Assembly: GCA_017556845.1 (NCBI GenBank)
Contig: JAFYMA010000149.1
Span: forward strand, 1-13,496
From: Clostridia bacterium
GTDB lineage: Bacteria; Bacillota; Clostridia; Oscillospirales; CAG-272
Reading direction: 5' to 3'
Length of the DNA stretch: 13,496 nucleotides
The position numbers and the translations under genes are program-made. The notes under the pieces were generated by a model. That model saw only the letters and a list, made by a program, of their open reading frames with translations. It was not told the DNA's origin and did no database searches. Below, one piece after another: positions 13,492 to 13,496 of this stretch (position 1 is its first letter; every line of letters begins with the position of its first letter).

Positions 13492-13496
13492 CGTTA

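Overview
The window reads as a piece of chromosome from a moderately AT-rich, spore-forming, anaerobic Firmicute of the class Clostridia, most likely a gut or rumen member of the Ruminococcaceae/Oscillospiraceae. The evidence is a full-length Spo0A, strong AGGAGG-type ribosome binding sites, sigma-A promoters with 17-bp spacers close to TTGACA/TATAAT, a type I dockerin and an AzlCD amino-acid exporter. No phage, insertion sequence, tRNA, rRNA or CRISPR signal was seen.

Layout. 1-325 (minus): 5' part of a lipoprotein gene with a consensus promoter. 647-2194 (plus): tight operon of a HAD-family phosphatase, a DUF2975 membrane protein and a YozG-type helix-turn-helix regulator. 2180-3061 (minus): PflX-like radical SAM protein, overlapping the end of the regulator tail to tail. 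3085-5954 (plus): a serine hydrolase of the beta-lactamase family and a cytoplasmic GH2 glycosidase. 6132-6890 (plus): spo0A, closed by a bidirectional terminator shared with a convergent membrane M28 peptidase (6964-7890, minus). 8044-9080 (plus): azlC-azlD, divergent from the peptidase across a 153-bp region with two promoters and a strong palindrome.

9251-13009 (minus) is the most unusual part. It is one apparent transcription unit with a consensus promoter upstream and a strong hairpin terminator downstream. It encodes (i) a large secreted multi-module protein ending in a dockerin, (ii) a secreted protein with a cohesin-like domain and (iii) a 51-residue peptide beginning MKKIYEAPEM. A dockerin protein and a cohesin-like protein, both without a recognisable enzyme domain, next to a short peptide of a poorly understood type suggest a small self-contained surface assembly. 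This is inference; no binding can be shown from sequence. The right edge holds a small unknown protein (13192-13491, minus) with its own terminator.

The left and middle parts are housekeeping-like: signalling and sporulation control, sugar cleavage, amino-acid export and proteolysis. Several units are packed so closely that start or stop regions are shared or overlap (2180-2194 and 3062-3084).
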